Source of the DNA: a virus
Length of the DNA: 30,240 nucleotides
Virus record (IMG/VR): IMGVR_UViG_3300030107_003570
Coordinates: 1 to 30,240 of that record
Direction: 5' to 3' (one strand)
Within the stretch, counting starts at the first letter, position 1; each line of letters begins with the position of its first letter. Shown here in pieces: positions 21,099 to 27,838 of the stretch. The translations under genes were made by a program, and so were the position numbers. Below the pieces are notes generated by a model. That model did not search any database and was not told the DNA's origin. It saw nothing but the letters and a program-made list of their open reading frames with translations.

Positions 21099-21299
21099 TT
21101 ATTTTTTCTCCCATACAAATAATTCAAGGTACTTCTGATATATTGTTCTTTTATCAATATAATTTTTACCTTCTTTTTGCTTTCTATCTTCACAAGATAT
21201 ACATCTATCGTAATTACCTTGTCCTACTATTTGTAGACAATCGCCACAATCTTCGCAATAACTTCTACGATTTTCTGGTACTAATCTAATTATGCTCAT
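21099..21299 (-). CDS. Small zinc-binding protein
   Basis: ATG at 21299 has an AGGG/AGAG purine run upstream. The 66-aa product has Cys pairs in CEDCGDC and CISC, about 15 residues apart, so a zinc ribbon or knuckle is likely. A Lys/Tyr helix (NYIDKRTIYQKYLELFVWE) follows. It may bind nucleic acid or a host protein. A hairpin element (21338-21362) lies upstream. Confidence 0.6.
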   Translation of the reverse strand: MSIIRLVPENRRSYCEDCGDCLQIVGQGNYDRCISCEDRKQKEGKNYIDKRTIYQKYLELFVWEKK

Positions 21300-21337
21300 A
21301 CTCTCTATTCCCTTCATTTTAATATTTTTTTAAAGGC

Positions 21338-21362
21338 TATGCCCTGCATAAGCTAGGGCATA
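21338..21362 (-). repeat. Hairpin element, copy 2
   Basis: TATGCCCT (21338-21345) and AGGGCATA (21355-21362) form a perfect 8-bp stem with a 9-nt loop, between the stop of the 21376 gene and the start of the 21099 gene. Compare 19331-19355: the same CCCT/AGGG core, the same dimensions, and similar flanks on the minus strand. The difference in the fourth-from-end base pair is compensated, which suggests that the stem itself is conserved. Confidence 0.6.
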
Positions 21363-21375
21363 ACCCAATATCTAT

Positions 21376-21567
21376 TTATTTAGATAATTTAGATAGAATT
21401 AAATCCATCTTCTTATCGTTAGCATCTAGTTTATCCATAACTTCTTGATGGTTTTTCAATGCTTTAGCTGGTAAAAATATACCTTCTTTAACATTCTCGG
21501 CATATGTCTTACCATTATTGTAGACTTTTTGAGATACAGATTTAACTGTATTAACTACATTAGTCAT
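21376..21567 (-). CDS. Hypothetical small helical protein
   Basis: ATG at 21567 has AAGG 6 nt upstream. The 63-aa product begins TNVVNTVKSVSQKVYNNGKT and ends with a charged helix (HQEVMDKLDANDKKMDLILS). No Cys or membrane segment. It overlaps the upstream gene by 8 nt and ends just before hairpin copy 2. Function unknown. Confidence 0.55.
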   Translation of the reverse strand: MTNVVNTVKSVSQKVYNNGKTYAENVKEGIFLPAKALKNHQEVMDKLDANDKKMDLILSKLSK

Positions 21568-21742
21568 TATTACCTTCCCTTCTATTATAAGTTGTTTTAC
21601 GCTTGCTACCAAACAACTTATATATTATCTTATTAAATTTCCTGTCGGTTAGCGGAACAGGTATCTCAGGTTGTATTACATCATCATTAAGATGGCGAAT
21701 ATAACGGTCAGATAGAATATATTGTGTACGATTGTCATACAT
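21560..21742 (-). CDS. Hypothetical small basic protein
   Basis: ATG at 21742 overlaps the upstream stop (TAATG), with AAGG 4 nt before it; the longer frame starts at a TTG. The 60-aa product has YDNRTQYILSDRYIRHLND, Pro-rich EIPVPLTDRKF, then a basic end (LFGSKRKTTYNRR). Function unknown. Confidence 0.55.
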   Translation of the reverse strand: MYDNRTQYILSDRYIRHLNDDVIQPEIPVPLTDRKFNKIIYKLFGSKRKTTYNRREGNND

Positions 21743-21876
21743 TATACCTTCCAATCTGATTTTTCTTTGGCTATTTCTTTGAAGAACTTATAACCTAAGA
21801 ATATACCTATTAACTGACATCCTATAAGAATAGTCAACCATACAGCTAATAGACTTAATACTATACTTGTTAACAT
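21742..21876 (-). CDS. Small membrane protein, first gene of the leftward early block
   Basis: ATG at 21876 has AAAGG 5 nt upstream (AAAGGTAAT). The 44-aa product is a long hydrophobic helix (LTSIVLSLLAVWLTILIGCQ, continuing LIGIFLGY) and a short charged tail (KEIAKEKSDW). The upstream extension of the open frame to 21966 lies in the divergent control region and is not favoured. The first position of an early operon suggests high expression. Function unknown. Confidence 0.55.
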   Translation of the reverse strand: MLTSIVLSLLAVWLTILIGCQLIGIFLGYKFFKEIAKEKSDWKV

Positions 21877-22246
21877 ATTACCTTTCCGAGCTGATTCTAT
21901 GCTAGAATATAGCTCTTTATGTGTATCTACTTGACAATCATCAATCAATAAGCTCAATGTTATCAAGGGTTATAGAGCGATTCGGCAATCAATATATCAA
22001 TGGATTTAGCCCAGAGTATATTGACTACCAAACCGCAATTTAAAACAACAATTATTTTATCGCTGTCACAAGCGACAGAGATAAAATTATTTAACAACAA
22101 CAATCGCGACAAGCGATTGAAAGACAATTCGCCTGAGCGAATTGACGGGTTTGAAATCTACCCTGATCACATCGAGATTGATCTCGATTGATCAAATAGG
22201 GGGGTTTTGTACAACAACAACACAACAAAGAAAGAAGGAGGAAACT
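21877..22246. promoter_or_regulatory. Divergent control region (370 nt) between early and late operons
   Basis: No gene is convincing here. It should hold the promoters of the leftward block (start 21876) and of the rightward late block (22247). TTGACA (21931-21936) on the plus strand is a -35-like hexamer but has no good -10 at normal spacing. The right half contains four consecutive hairpins (22050-22193), then a GGGGGG/TTTT step and an A/C-rich, unstructured leader (ACAACAACAA type, 22211-22226) with AAGGAGG before the first late gene. A 63-codon frame at 22000-22191 overlaps the hairpins. Confidence 0.6.
22050..22193 (+). repeat. Array of four consecutive hairpins
   Basis: SL1 (22050-22091): ATTTTATC and CTGTC pair with GACAG and GATAAAAT, with one G.A mismatch, and three more pairs outside a T.T mismatch. 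SL2 (22101-22119): CAATCGC with GCGATTG, loop GACAA. SL3 (22125-22144): CAATTCGC with GCGAATTG, loop CTGA. SL4 (22165-22193): ATCGAGAT with ATCTCGAT, flanked by GATC on both sides. All stems except SL1 are perfect and the array is compact. Possible roles: origin, packaging site, regulator sites or leader RNA structure. Confidence 0.6.
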
Positions 22247-22636
22247 ATGGCATTACCAATCGCAGCAGGAGCTGCAAGATTGCTATATTCAATGACTAAA
22301 GGTGCTTTACGAGCAACTAGACACCTTTCGCCTTTTAAAAGTAAATTACATCATAGTGGCAAAGGTTTAGCAGATAAGACAGGCAAGTTTAAAAAAACTA
22401 GCTTTACTATGAAAAAAGGTAAAGGTTTTATAAGTGCTGGTGCTAGAGGTGGCGAATTAAGACCTTGGGCAAAAAGTACGCTTTCAGGAATGAAAAAAGT
22501 AGGATTTTCTGAGGGAGCTAGAGCTAAAACTTTATATGGCTACCAACGTGGTTATAAGCATCTTAAAAAACACAAGAAACTATATGGTTCAGGTGTAGCA
22601 GGTGCGGCAGCTTGGGACATTTTAGATAATGACTAA
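22247..22636 (+). CDS. Basic Gly/Lys-rich putative virion-associated protein, first late gene
   Basis: ATG at 22247 is chosen for its strong AAGGAGG 5 nt upstream; the longer frame from 22142 runs through the hairpin region. The 129-aa product is very basic. It begins ALPIAAGAARLLYSMTKGAL, has many KxGK patches, and ends with an Ala/Gly segment (GSGVAGAAAWDIL). The Lys-rich body with hydrophobic Ala/Gly ends recurs in 23154 and 23560. A DNA-condensing or ejected role is inferred from charge and position. Confidence 0.6.
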   Translation: MALPIAAGAARLLYSMTKGALRATRHLSPFKSKLHHSGKGLADKTGKFKKTSFTMKKGKGFISAGARGGELRPWAKSTLSGMKKVGFSEGARAKTLYGYQRGYKHLKKHKKLYGSGVAGAAAWDILDND

Positions 22637-22770
22637 TGAGTAAAAAACTCCCGAAATGGGGAGTTAATGTTTACCATAAGCGAACACTTAAAAAACGACC
22701 AGGGCGACATGCGAAATCCTACTCGAAGAGGATTCCAAAGCGTTCCAAATACAGAGGACAAGGTAGATGA
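22636..22770 (+). CDS. Tiny Arg/Lys-rich protein (44 aa)
   Basis: ATG at 22636 overlaps the upstream stop (TAATG), and the TGA at 22768-22770 overlaps the next start. The 44-aa product is SKKLPKWGVNVYHKRTLKKR and RPGRHAKSYSKRIPKRSKYR-like, with no acidic residues. It is probably a nucleic-acid-binding peptide. The coupling at both ends and the composition support it. Confidence 0.65.
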   Translation: MSKKLPKWGVNVYHKRTLKKRPGRHAKSYSKRIPKRSKYRGQGR

Positions 22771-22925
22771 AAGCAATAAGAAGTTTACATAGCATACCAG
22801 GATGGTTTAAGAAAACGAGAGCGAAAGTCGCTAAACAGCGAACTGCGTTCCGAAAAGATCTTAAAGACCCAGGGTTTGTTAAAACAGCTAAGATAGGTAA
22901 ATATAGAAAGATGTTTCATGGCTAA
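22767..22925 (+). CDS. Small basic protein (52 aa)
   Basis: ATG at 22767 overlaps the previous stop (ATGA). The frame runs 52 codons to TAA at 22923-22925, and the next ATG lies within it (22918). The product begins KAIRSLHSIPGWFKKTRAKV and has RTAFRKDLKDPGFVKTAKIG. Basic with few acids. Function unknown, probably nucleic-acid binding. Confidence 0.6.
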   Translation: MKAIRSLHSIPGWFKKTRAKVAKQRTAFRKDLKDPGFVKTAKIGKYRKMFHG

Positions 22926-23157
22926 ACGATCACTAGAAAAACTAGCAGATAAAATTATTAGACTTTCACCAGAAGAATCGCAACAGCTGGGTTTGATTAT
23001 AAGAGCCAAGATGTTGCCTGAAATGGCGAAGAAACAAGCTGGATTATTAGAACAAGCAGCAAATAATCCTAAGATGGCACAAATGGGTCAAAGACCTGGA
23101 GGCAATATGCCTATGCCTAATTCTAGAGATGCTGCTATCAGAGGACTATTAAGATGA
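22918..23157 (+). CDS. Hypothetical small Met/Gln-rich protein
   Basis: This 79-aa protein has a helical first half (KLADKIIRLSPEESQQLGLI, then RAKMLPEMAKKQ) and a Met/Pro/Gly-rich C-terminus (KMAQMGQRPGGNMPMPNS). It overlaps the next start by 4 nt (ATGATAG). No family is recognised. Confidence 0.55.
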   Translation: MAKRSLEKLADKIIRLSPEESQQLGLIIRAKMLPEMAKKQAGLLEQAANNPKMAQMGQRPGGNMPMPNSRDAAIRGLLR

Positions 23158-23441
23158 TAGGAATAAAAGGAATGGCTTTTTTAGCAACTGTAGGAAAACC
23201 TGTAATAAAAGCAGGAAAATTTGTAGCTAAAAAAACACCTGAGTCAGTTAAAAAGTTTGGAAAAAAATCTAAGAAATTTGTAAAAGAAGAAATAAAATTT
23301 TACAAACAATTCCCAGAAATGACTGCTGGAGCAGCGGTTGTTGGAGGCGGTTTAGGTCTTGGAGCAAGTGCAGCTTATAAAGGTTTAACTAATGGGAAAA
23401 AAAAGAAAAACAAGCAAATAAATAGATATGTTGCTGGTTAG
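23154..23441 (+). CDS. Basic protein with hydrophobic Gly-rich segment
   Basis: This 95-aa protein has an amphipathic start (IGIKGMAFLATVGKPVIKAG), a Lys-rich helix (VKKFGKKSKKFVKEEIKFYK), a Gly/Ala hydrophobic segment (MTAGAAVVGGGLGLGASAAY, about 62-81) and a Lys-rich tail. The mix suggests a protein that both binds DNA and inserts in membranes, like parts of ejection complexes. Function inferred only. Confidence 0.55.
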   Translation: MIGIKGMAFLATVGKPVIKAGKFVAKKTPESVKKFGKKSKKFVKEEIKFYKQFPEMTAGAAVVGGGLGLGASAAYKGLTNGKKKKNKQINRYVAG

Positions 23442-23460
23442 GGAGATAGAAAGGTAAATA

Positions 23461-23559
23461 TGCCAAAAGTCGGTAAAAAGAAATTTAGCTACACGAAAAA
23501 AGGAAAAGCTGCAGCTAAACGATACGCAAAAAAGAAAAGAAAGAAAGTAAGATACTAAT
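23461..23559 (+). CDS. Tiny Lys-rich DNA-binding-like peptide (32 aa)
   Basis: ATG at 23461 opens 32 codons to TAA at 23557-23559, and the next ATG follows directly at 23560. The product (PKVGKKKFSYTKKGKAAAKR, then YAKKKRKKVRY) is about half Lys/Arg. Short peptides starting 'MPKVGKKKF.YT.KGK' occur in other phages, so it is a plausible conserved gene. AGGGAGATAGAAAGG lies upstream. Confidence 0.65.
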
Positions 23560-23895
23560 ATGGCAAATGTAAACGGAAATTGGAAAGGTGGCAAAGCAGT
23601 AGTTAAGTATTCCAGAACAAAAGCTCTTGGAACTAAAGCTAAATTTGCGGTTCAAAAAGGAGCTGGAAAAATTGCTAGAAACTACAAAAGATATGTAGGA
23701 CCTTCTGCTACGTTAGCAAGAGGTATAGGTAAACTTGGTTTAGGAGTTGGTAAAACATTATTAAGATTTCCAGGTACAGCTTTAATTGGTACTGGTTTAT
23801 ACTATGGAGGTAAAGCTCTAGGTAAAAAATATGGTAGAGGTTATCGTTATTCTGCTGTTAGACAATTTGATAAAAAAGGTAGAAAAAGAATATAA
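23560..23895 (+). CDS. Basic Gly-rich putative virion-associated protein
   Basis: This 111-aa protein is basic (WKGGKAVVKYSRTKALGTKA), then has ARGIGKLGLGVGKTLLRFPG followed by TALIGTGLYYGGKALGKKYG, a Gly-rich amphipathic or hydrophobic stretch, and a basic C-terminus. It lies immediately after the 32-aa gene without a gap and overlaps the small terminase gene (TAATG). Probably belongs with the basic small proteins above. Confidence 0.55.
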   Translation: MANVNGNWKGGKAVVKYSRTKALGTKAKFAVQKGAGKIARNYKRYVGPSATLARGIGKLGLGVGKTLLRFPGTALIGTGLYYGGKALGKKYGRGYRYSAVRQFDKKGRKRI

Positions 23896-24206
23896 TGGAA
23901 GAAAAACAGAAACTATATCCTATAAAATCTACAAAAGGTGGAAAACGTGAAGGAGCTGGAAGACCTTTAGGCTCTAAAAGCACTAAACCTAAGTGGAAAT
24001 CTATGGACGAAATGTCTGTGAAATATCAACATTCGCCTTTAGATTATATGTTATCTGTGTTAAACAATCCTATGAGCTCACCTGAGCGAAAGATGTATGC
24101 TGCTGAAAAATCAGCTCCATATATCCATCCTCGGTTAGCTTCTTCAACTTCAAGAATAGGATCAGATGAACCAATCGAAATCAAAGTCCAATGGCAAAAA
24201 GATTAA
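23895..24206 (+). CDS. Terminase small subunit
   Basis: This 103-aa protein begins with a basic loop GGKREGAGRPLGSKSTKPKW, a typical DNA-binding entry of small terminase subunits. SPLDYMLSVLNNP and MYAAEKSAPYIHPRLAS follow, the 'YML.V.......R...A...APY.H..L' helix pair of the same family. It overlaps the large terminase by 41 nt. It would recognise the packaging start, possibly the nearby hairpin array. Confidence 0.75.
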   Translation: MEEKQKLYPIKSTKGGKREGAGRPLGSKSTKPKWKSMDEMSVKYQHSPLDYMLSVLNNPMSSPERKMYAAEKSAPYIHPRLASSTSRIGSDEPIEIKVQWQKD

Positions 24207-25464
24207 GCGAATTGAAATTCCTTATAGGCCAAGACCTTATCAATTAGAAGTTCACGATAATAAAAAACGATTTAATGTATTAGTCTGTCACAGACGATTT
24301 GGTAAATCAGTATTATCCATTAACGAATTAATTAAAACGGCAGCAGCAAAACCTAGATCGCTCTGTGCGTTTATAGCTCCAACTTATAGACAAGGTAAGT
24401 CAATAGCTTGGGAGTATTTAAAATTTTACACGAAACCTCTAATGAATTTTGGAGGAGCTAGGAACGAGACTGAATTAAGAATAGATTTATTTAACGGAAG
24501 TCGTATTCAAATATTTGGTGCAGATAATCCAGACAGCATCCGTGGATTAGGATTTGACGGAGTTGTTATGGATGAATATGCAATTATGTCACCCAGAGTT
24601 TGGACAGAGATCGTAAGACCTGCTGTATCAGACAAACTGGGATGGGTAATGTTTATCGGAACCCCTATGGGACATAATCAATTCTGGGAAGTCTATGACT
24701 TTGCCCAACGTGGTCATAAAGACTGGATGGGTAAGATCTATAGAGCATCAGAAACCAAGGTGATTCCAGACGAGGAGCTGGTGCAGGCACGTTCCATAAT
24801 GACCGAAGAACAATACGAACAAGAGTTCGAATGTTCATTTACTGCAGCGGTCTCAGGAAGTTATTACGGAAGACTAATAACGAAAGCCGATAATGATGGA
24901 AGAGTTGGCTCCGTGCCTGTAGATTTAAATGTAGGTGTAGAAACGTGGTGGGATTTAGGTATAGGAGACTCGACAGCAATTTGGTTTGCACAGAGAGTGG
25001 GACGAGAAATACACCTCATTGACTATTACGAAACTTCAGGAGAATCTTTAGCACATTATGCAGATAAACTTGAAGAAAAAGGATATGCTTATTCTAATCA
25101 TATAGCTCCACACGATATAATGGCTAGAGAATTAGGAACAGGTAAATCAAGAATGGAAGTTGCTAACGAATTAGGTATTGATTTTGAAGTAGCTCCTAAG
25201 TTAGAAGTAGATCACGGAATTGAATCTGTGAGAAATATATTACCACATTGTTATTTTGATAGACAAAAATGCAAAATAGGATTAGATGCATTAAGACAAT
25301 ATCGAAAACAATGGGATGATAAAAACCAAGTATTTAAAAATAAACCTTTACACGATTGGTGTTCACACGCAGCTGACGCATTTAGATACGGAGCTGTTGC
25401 AGAACCAATTGATATGACAGAATGGAATAAACCAATTAAGGTAGATACCAAATACGTAGTATGA
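24166..25464 (+). CDS. Terminase large subunit (DNA packaging ATPase and nuclease)
   Basis: This 432-aa protein has both packaging domains. The ATPase shows CHRRFGKS (Walker A, residues 41-48), VVMDEY (Walker B, Asp136/Glu137) and FIGTP (coupling motif, about 163-167). The RNase H-like nuclease shows WWDLGIGDST (Asp263) and HDWCSHAADAFRYG (about 396-409) with catalytic acids. It pumps DNA into the prohead with the small subunit and portal. Its N-terminus overlaps the small subunit gene; its stop overlaps the portal start. Confidence 0.92.
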   Translation: MNQSKSKSNGKKIKRIEIPYRPRPYQLEVHDNKKRFNVLVCHRRFGKSVLSINELIKTAAAKPRSLCAFIAPTYRQGKSIAWEYLKFYTKPLMNFGGARNETELRIDLFNGSRIQIFGADNPDSIRGLGFDGVVMDEYAIMSPRVWTEIVRPAVSDKLGWVMFIGTPMGHNQFWEVYDFAQRGHKDWMGKIYRASETKVIPDEELVQARSIMTEEQYEQEFECSFTAAVSGSYYGRLITKADNDGRVGSVPVDLNVGVETWWDLGIGDSTAIWFAQRVGREIHLIDYYETSGESLAHYADKLEEKGYAYSNHIAPHDIMARELGTGKSRMEVANELGIDFEVAPKLEVDHGIESVRNILPHCYFDRQKCKIGLDALRQYRKQWDDKNQVFKNKPLHDWCSHAADAFRYGAVAEPIDMTEWNKPIKVDTKYVV

Positions 25465-27611
25465 AATCAGACAAAGAAATATTATCAATATTAGGAAAAG
25501 AATTACATAATGCCTCTGGATTTATTGGAGGCGAGTTAGTTGCTAGAAGGAAAAAATCCTTACAGTACTACCTAGGAATGCCATTAGGAAACGAACAAGA
25601 AGGTCGTTCCCAAGTGGTATCCAATGATGTATTAGACACAGTTGAAAGTCTCATGCCATCTTTAATGAGAATCTTTACAGCTGGAGATAATGTATTTAAT
25701 TGCGAAGGTGTTGGACCAGAAGACGATGAAATGGCACGTCAATGTTCTGATTATCTTAATTATGTTTTTTATAAAGAGAATGATGGATTCTTAGCTTTAT
25801 ATTCTGCATTTAAAGATGCATTAATTCAAAAGAATGGAATCTTAAAAGTTTATTGGGATGATTCTCAGAAAACTGAAAGAGAAGAATATACAAGATTAAC
25901 AGATGATGAGTTTAATGATCTTGTTGCAGATCCTCAAGTTAAAGTTAAAAATCATTCAGAATACGAAGAACCTATTACAGATGATCGTGGAAAAGAAATT
26001 GATAAAATTGCTTTACACGATGTTGTTATTCATAGAACAAGATTATACGGACAGGTTAAAATAGAACCAGTTCCTCCAGAAGAGTTTTTAATTGAACGAA
26101 GATGTAAATCTATTAATTCGTCAAATTTTGTATGTCATAGAACAACTAAAACAAGAACAGAACTTGTTGAAATGGGTTTTGATAAAGACCTTGTAGAAGG
26201 ATTACCTTCAGGTGATGCAGATTACTTTACAGAAGATAAATTTATTAGGCATCAAAATATTGATTTATCACATGGAGCATCAGATGGAGATAAAAGTACA
26301 ACAGATATTACAGTTCATGAATCTTATATTAAACTTGATGTTAATGAAGATGGAAAAGCAGAATTAGTTAAAATTATTACTGCAGGTAGTGGTACTGGAA
26401 AAATTCTAGATATAGAAGAAATTGATACAATACCATTTATATCAATGACTCCAGTTATTATGCCACACAGATTTCATGGTAGATCTGTATCTGAATTAGT
26501 AGAAGACATCCAATTAATTAAATCTACTGTTATGAGACAAATGTTAGACAACATGTATCTAACAAATAATAACAGAGTTGCAGTTCAAGATGGTCAAGTT
26601 GCAATGGATGATCTATTAACTAACAGACCTGGTGGAATTGTAAGAACAAAACAACCTCCACAAAATGTTATGATGCCTATTCAGGCACAACCAATTACAG
26701 AACAAGCTAGCGGAATGTTAGCTTATCTAGATTCTGTTAAAGAAACTAGAACAGGGGTTACAAGACAATCCCAAGGGCTAGATGCTGATACCTTAAATAA
26801 AACAGCAACTGGACAAAACCAAATTCTGACACAATCACAAATGAGAATGGAGTTAATTGCCAGAATCTTTGCTGAAACAGGTGTTAAGGATCTAGCTTTA
26901 AAAATATTTGAATTGGTATGTAAGTATCAACAAAAAGAAAAGATCGTAAGAATTAGAGGAAAATACATTCCTATGAGACCTTATGAATGGAAAGACAGAG
27001 TTAATGTTACTGTTCAAGTAGGTTTAGGTACAGGTTCTAAAGAACAACAACTAATTTTATTAAATGCAATCTTAGAAAGACAAATGCAGGCAATAAACTT
27101 ACAACAAAATGTCTTTGGACCTATGGTAAACCTTAGAAATGTATACAATAGTTTAAAAAAATTAATAGAAAATGCTGGACTAAACGGAATTGAGCCATAT
27201 TTCATGGATCCTGACGTTGGTGCAGCACAAATGCCTCAACTTCCACCTAAACCACCTACTGAATTTGAAAAAGTTACATTAGCTCAGGTTCAAGGTGAGA
27301 ATCAGCGTGAACAATTGAAAGCTGAAGTAAGATTAAAAGAAGTTGAAGGTAGAATGAGACAACAATTGCTTGATTTTGAGATAAAAATTAAAGAATTAGA
27401 GCTTAAATATGGTTCTAAAATAGATGAGCTTGAATTGAAACGTAGAAGTATGTTAGAACAAACTGATCTTCAGAAATCTGGAGATTTAATGAAAGAAATA
27501 GTAAAAGGACAACAACAATTCTTTAATGATGGACAAGCTAGAGACACAAATACGCCAGGGAAAGAGAGCCCAGGTTCTTCTAAACGATCCCCTGTTAAAA
27601 CAGGCGTTTGA
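25461..27611 (+). CDS. Portal protein
   Basis: This 716-aa protein follows the terminase and precedes the scaffold and capsid genes, the standard portal position. It has the early region of podovirus-type portals: RRKKSLQYYLGMPLGNEQEG, VVSNDVLDTVESLMPSLMRI and DYLNYVFYKENDGF. A Gln/Glu/Lys-rich coiled coil closes it (about 600-690). The N-terminal overlap with the terminase gene (ATGA) and length support it. It would form the dodecameric DNA channel at the capsid vertex. Confidence 0.88.
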   Translation: MKSDKEILSILGKELHNASGFIGGELVARRKKSLQYYLGMPLGNEQEGRSQVVSNDVLDTVESLMPSLMRIFTAGDNVFNCEGVGPEDDEMARQCSDYLNYVFYKENDGFLALYSAFKDALIQKNGILKVYWDDSQKTEREEYTRLTDDEFNDLVADPQVKVKNHSEYEEPITDDRGKEIDKIALHDVVIHRTRLYGQVKIEPVPPEEFLIERRCKSINSSNFVCHRTTKTRTELVEMGFDKDLVEGLPSGDADYFTEDKFIRHQNIDLSHGASDGDKSTTDITVHESYIKLDVNEDGKAELVKIITAGSGTGKILDIEEIDTIPFISMTPVIMPHRFHGRSVSELVEDIQLIKSTVMRQMLDNMYLTNNNRVAVQDGQVAMDDLLTNRPGGIVRTKQPPQNVMMPIQAQPITEQASGMLAYLDSVKETRTGVTRQSQGLDADTLNKTATGQNQILTQSQMRMELIARIFAETGVKDLALKIFELVCKYQQKEKIVRIRGKYIPMRPYEWKDRVNVTVQVGLGTGSKEQQLILLNAILERQMQAINLQQNVFGPMVNLRNVYNSLKKLIENAGLNGIEPYFMDPDVGAAQMPQLPPKPPTEFEKVTLAQVQGENQREQLKAEVRLKEVEGRMRQQLLDFEIKIKELELKYGSKIDELELKRRSMLEQTDLQKSGDLMKEIVKGQQQFFNDGQARDTNTPGKESPGSSKRSPVKTGV

Positions 27612-27789
27612 AGATCTTTTAGAAACATACAAGGAACAGATTTTTAATACGAATTTTGCTGACGATGAAAAACGTAGATCCCTTTGGATGGCATATAATA
27701 TGCTAGACAAAATTAGAGGGCATTTACAGACAATCATGGAAAGCGGAAAACTAGCTCAAAAAGATCTTGAGCTTTTAAATAAGAGCTAA
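27526..27789 (+). CDS. Small conserved head-region protein
   Basis: This 87-aa protein overlaps the end of the portal gene by 86 nt. It is helical: GKRAQVLLNDPLLKQAFEDL then LETYKEQIFNT, WMAYNMLDKIRGHLQTIM and ESGKLAQKDLEL. Small proteins with 'A..LLN.P....AF..L......' and a final '..GK.A...L' are often found next to portals in phages. Its job is unknown. Confidence 0.6.
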   Translation: MMDKLETQIRQGKRAQVLLNDPLLKQAFEDLLETYKEQIFNTNFADDEKRRSLWMAYNMLDKIRGHLQTIMESGKLAQKDLELLNKS

Positions 27790-27838
27790 CCTATTCTAGG
27801 AGCTCGTTACACGTCAACCAACAAGAAAGGAACGTTAC

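Noticed and set aside
21931-21936. TTGACA as a -35 promoter element
   Set aside because: No -10-like hexamer is found at 15-19 nt spacing on the plus strand; the nearest TTAT-like hexamers are at 21 nt or more. It is mentioned only as a note.
22000-22191. 63-codon open frame across the hairpin array
   Set aside because: It has no ribosome binding site. It runs through four perfect inverted repeats, which is unusual for coding DNA, and it is not coupled to a neighbour. It is kept as an alternative explanation, not as a gene.
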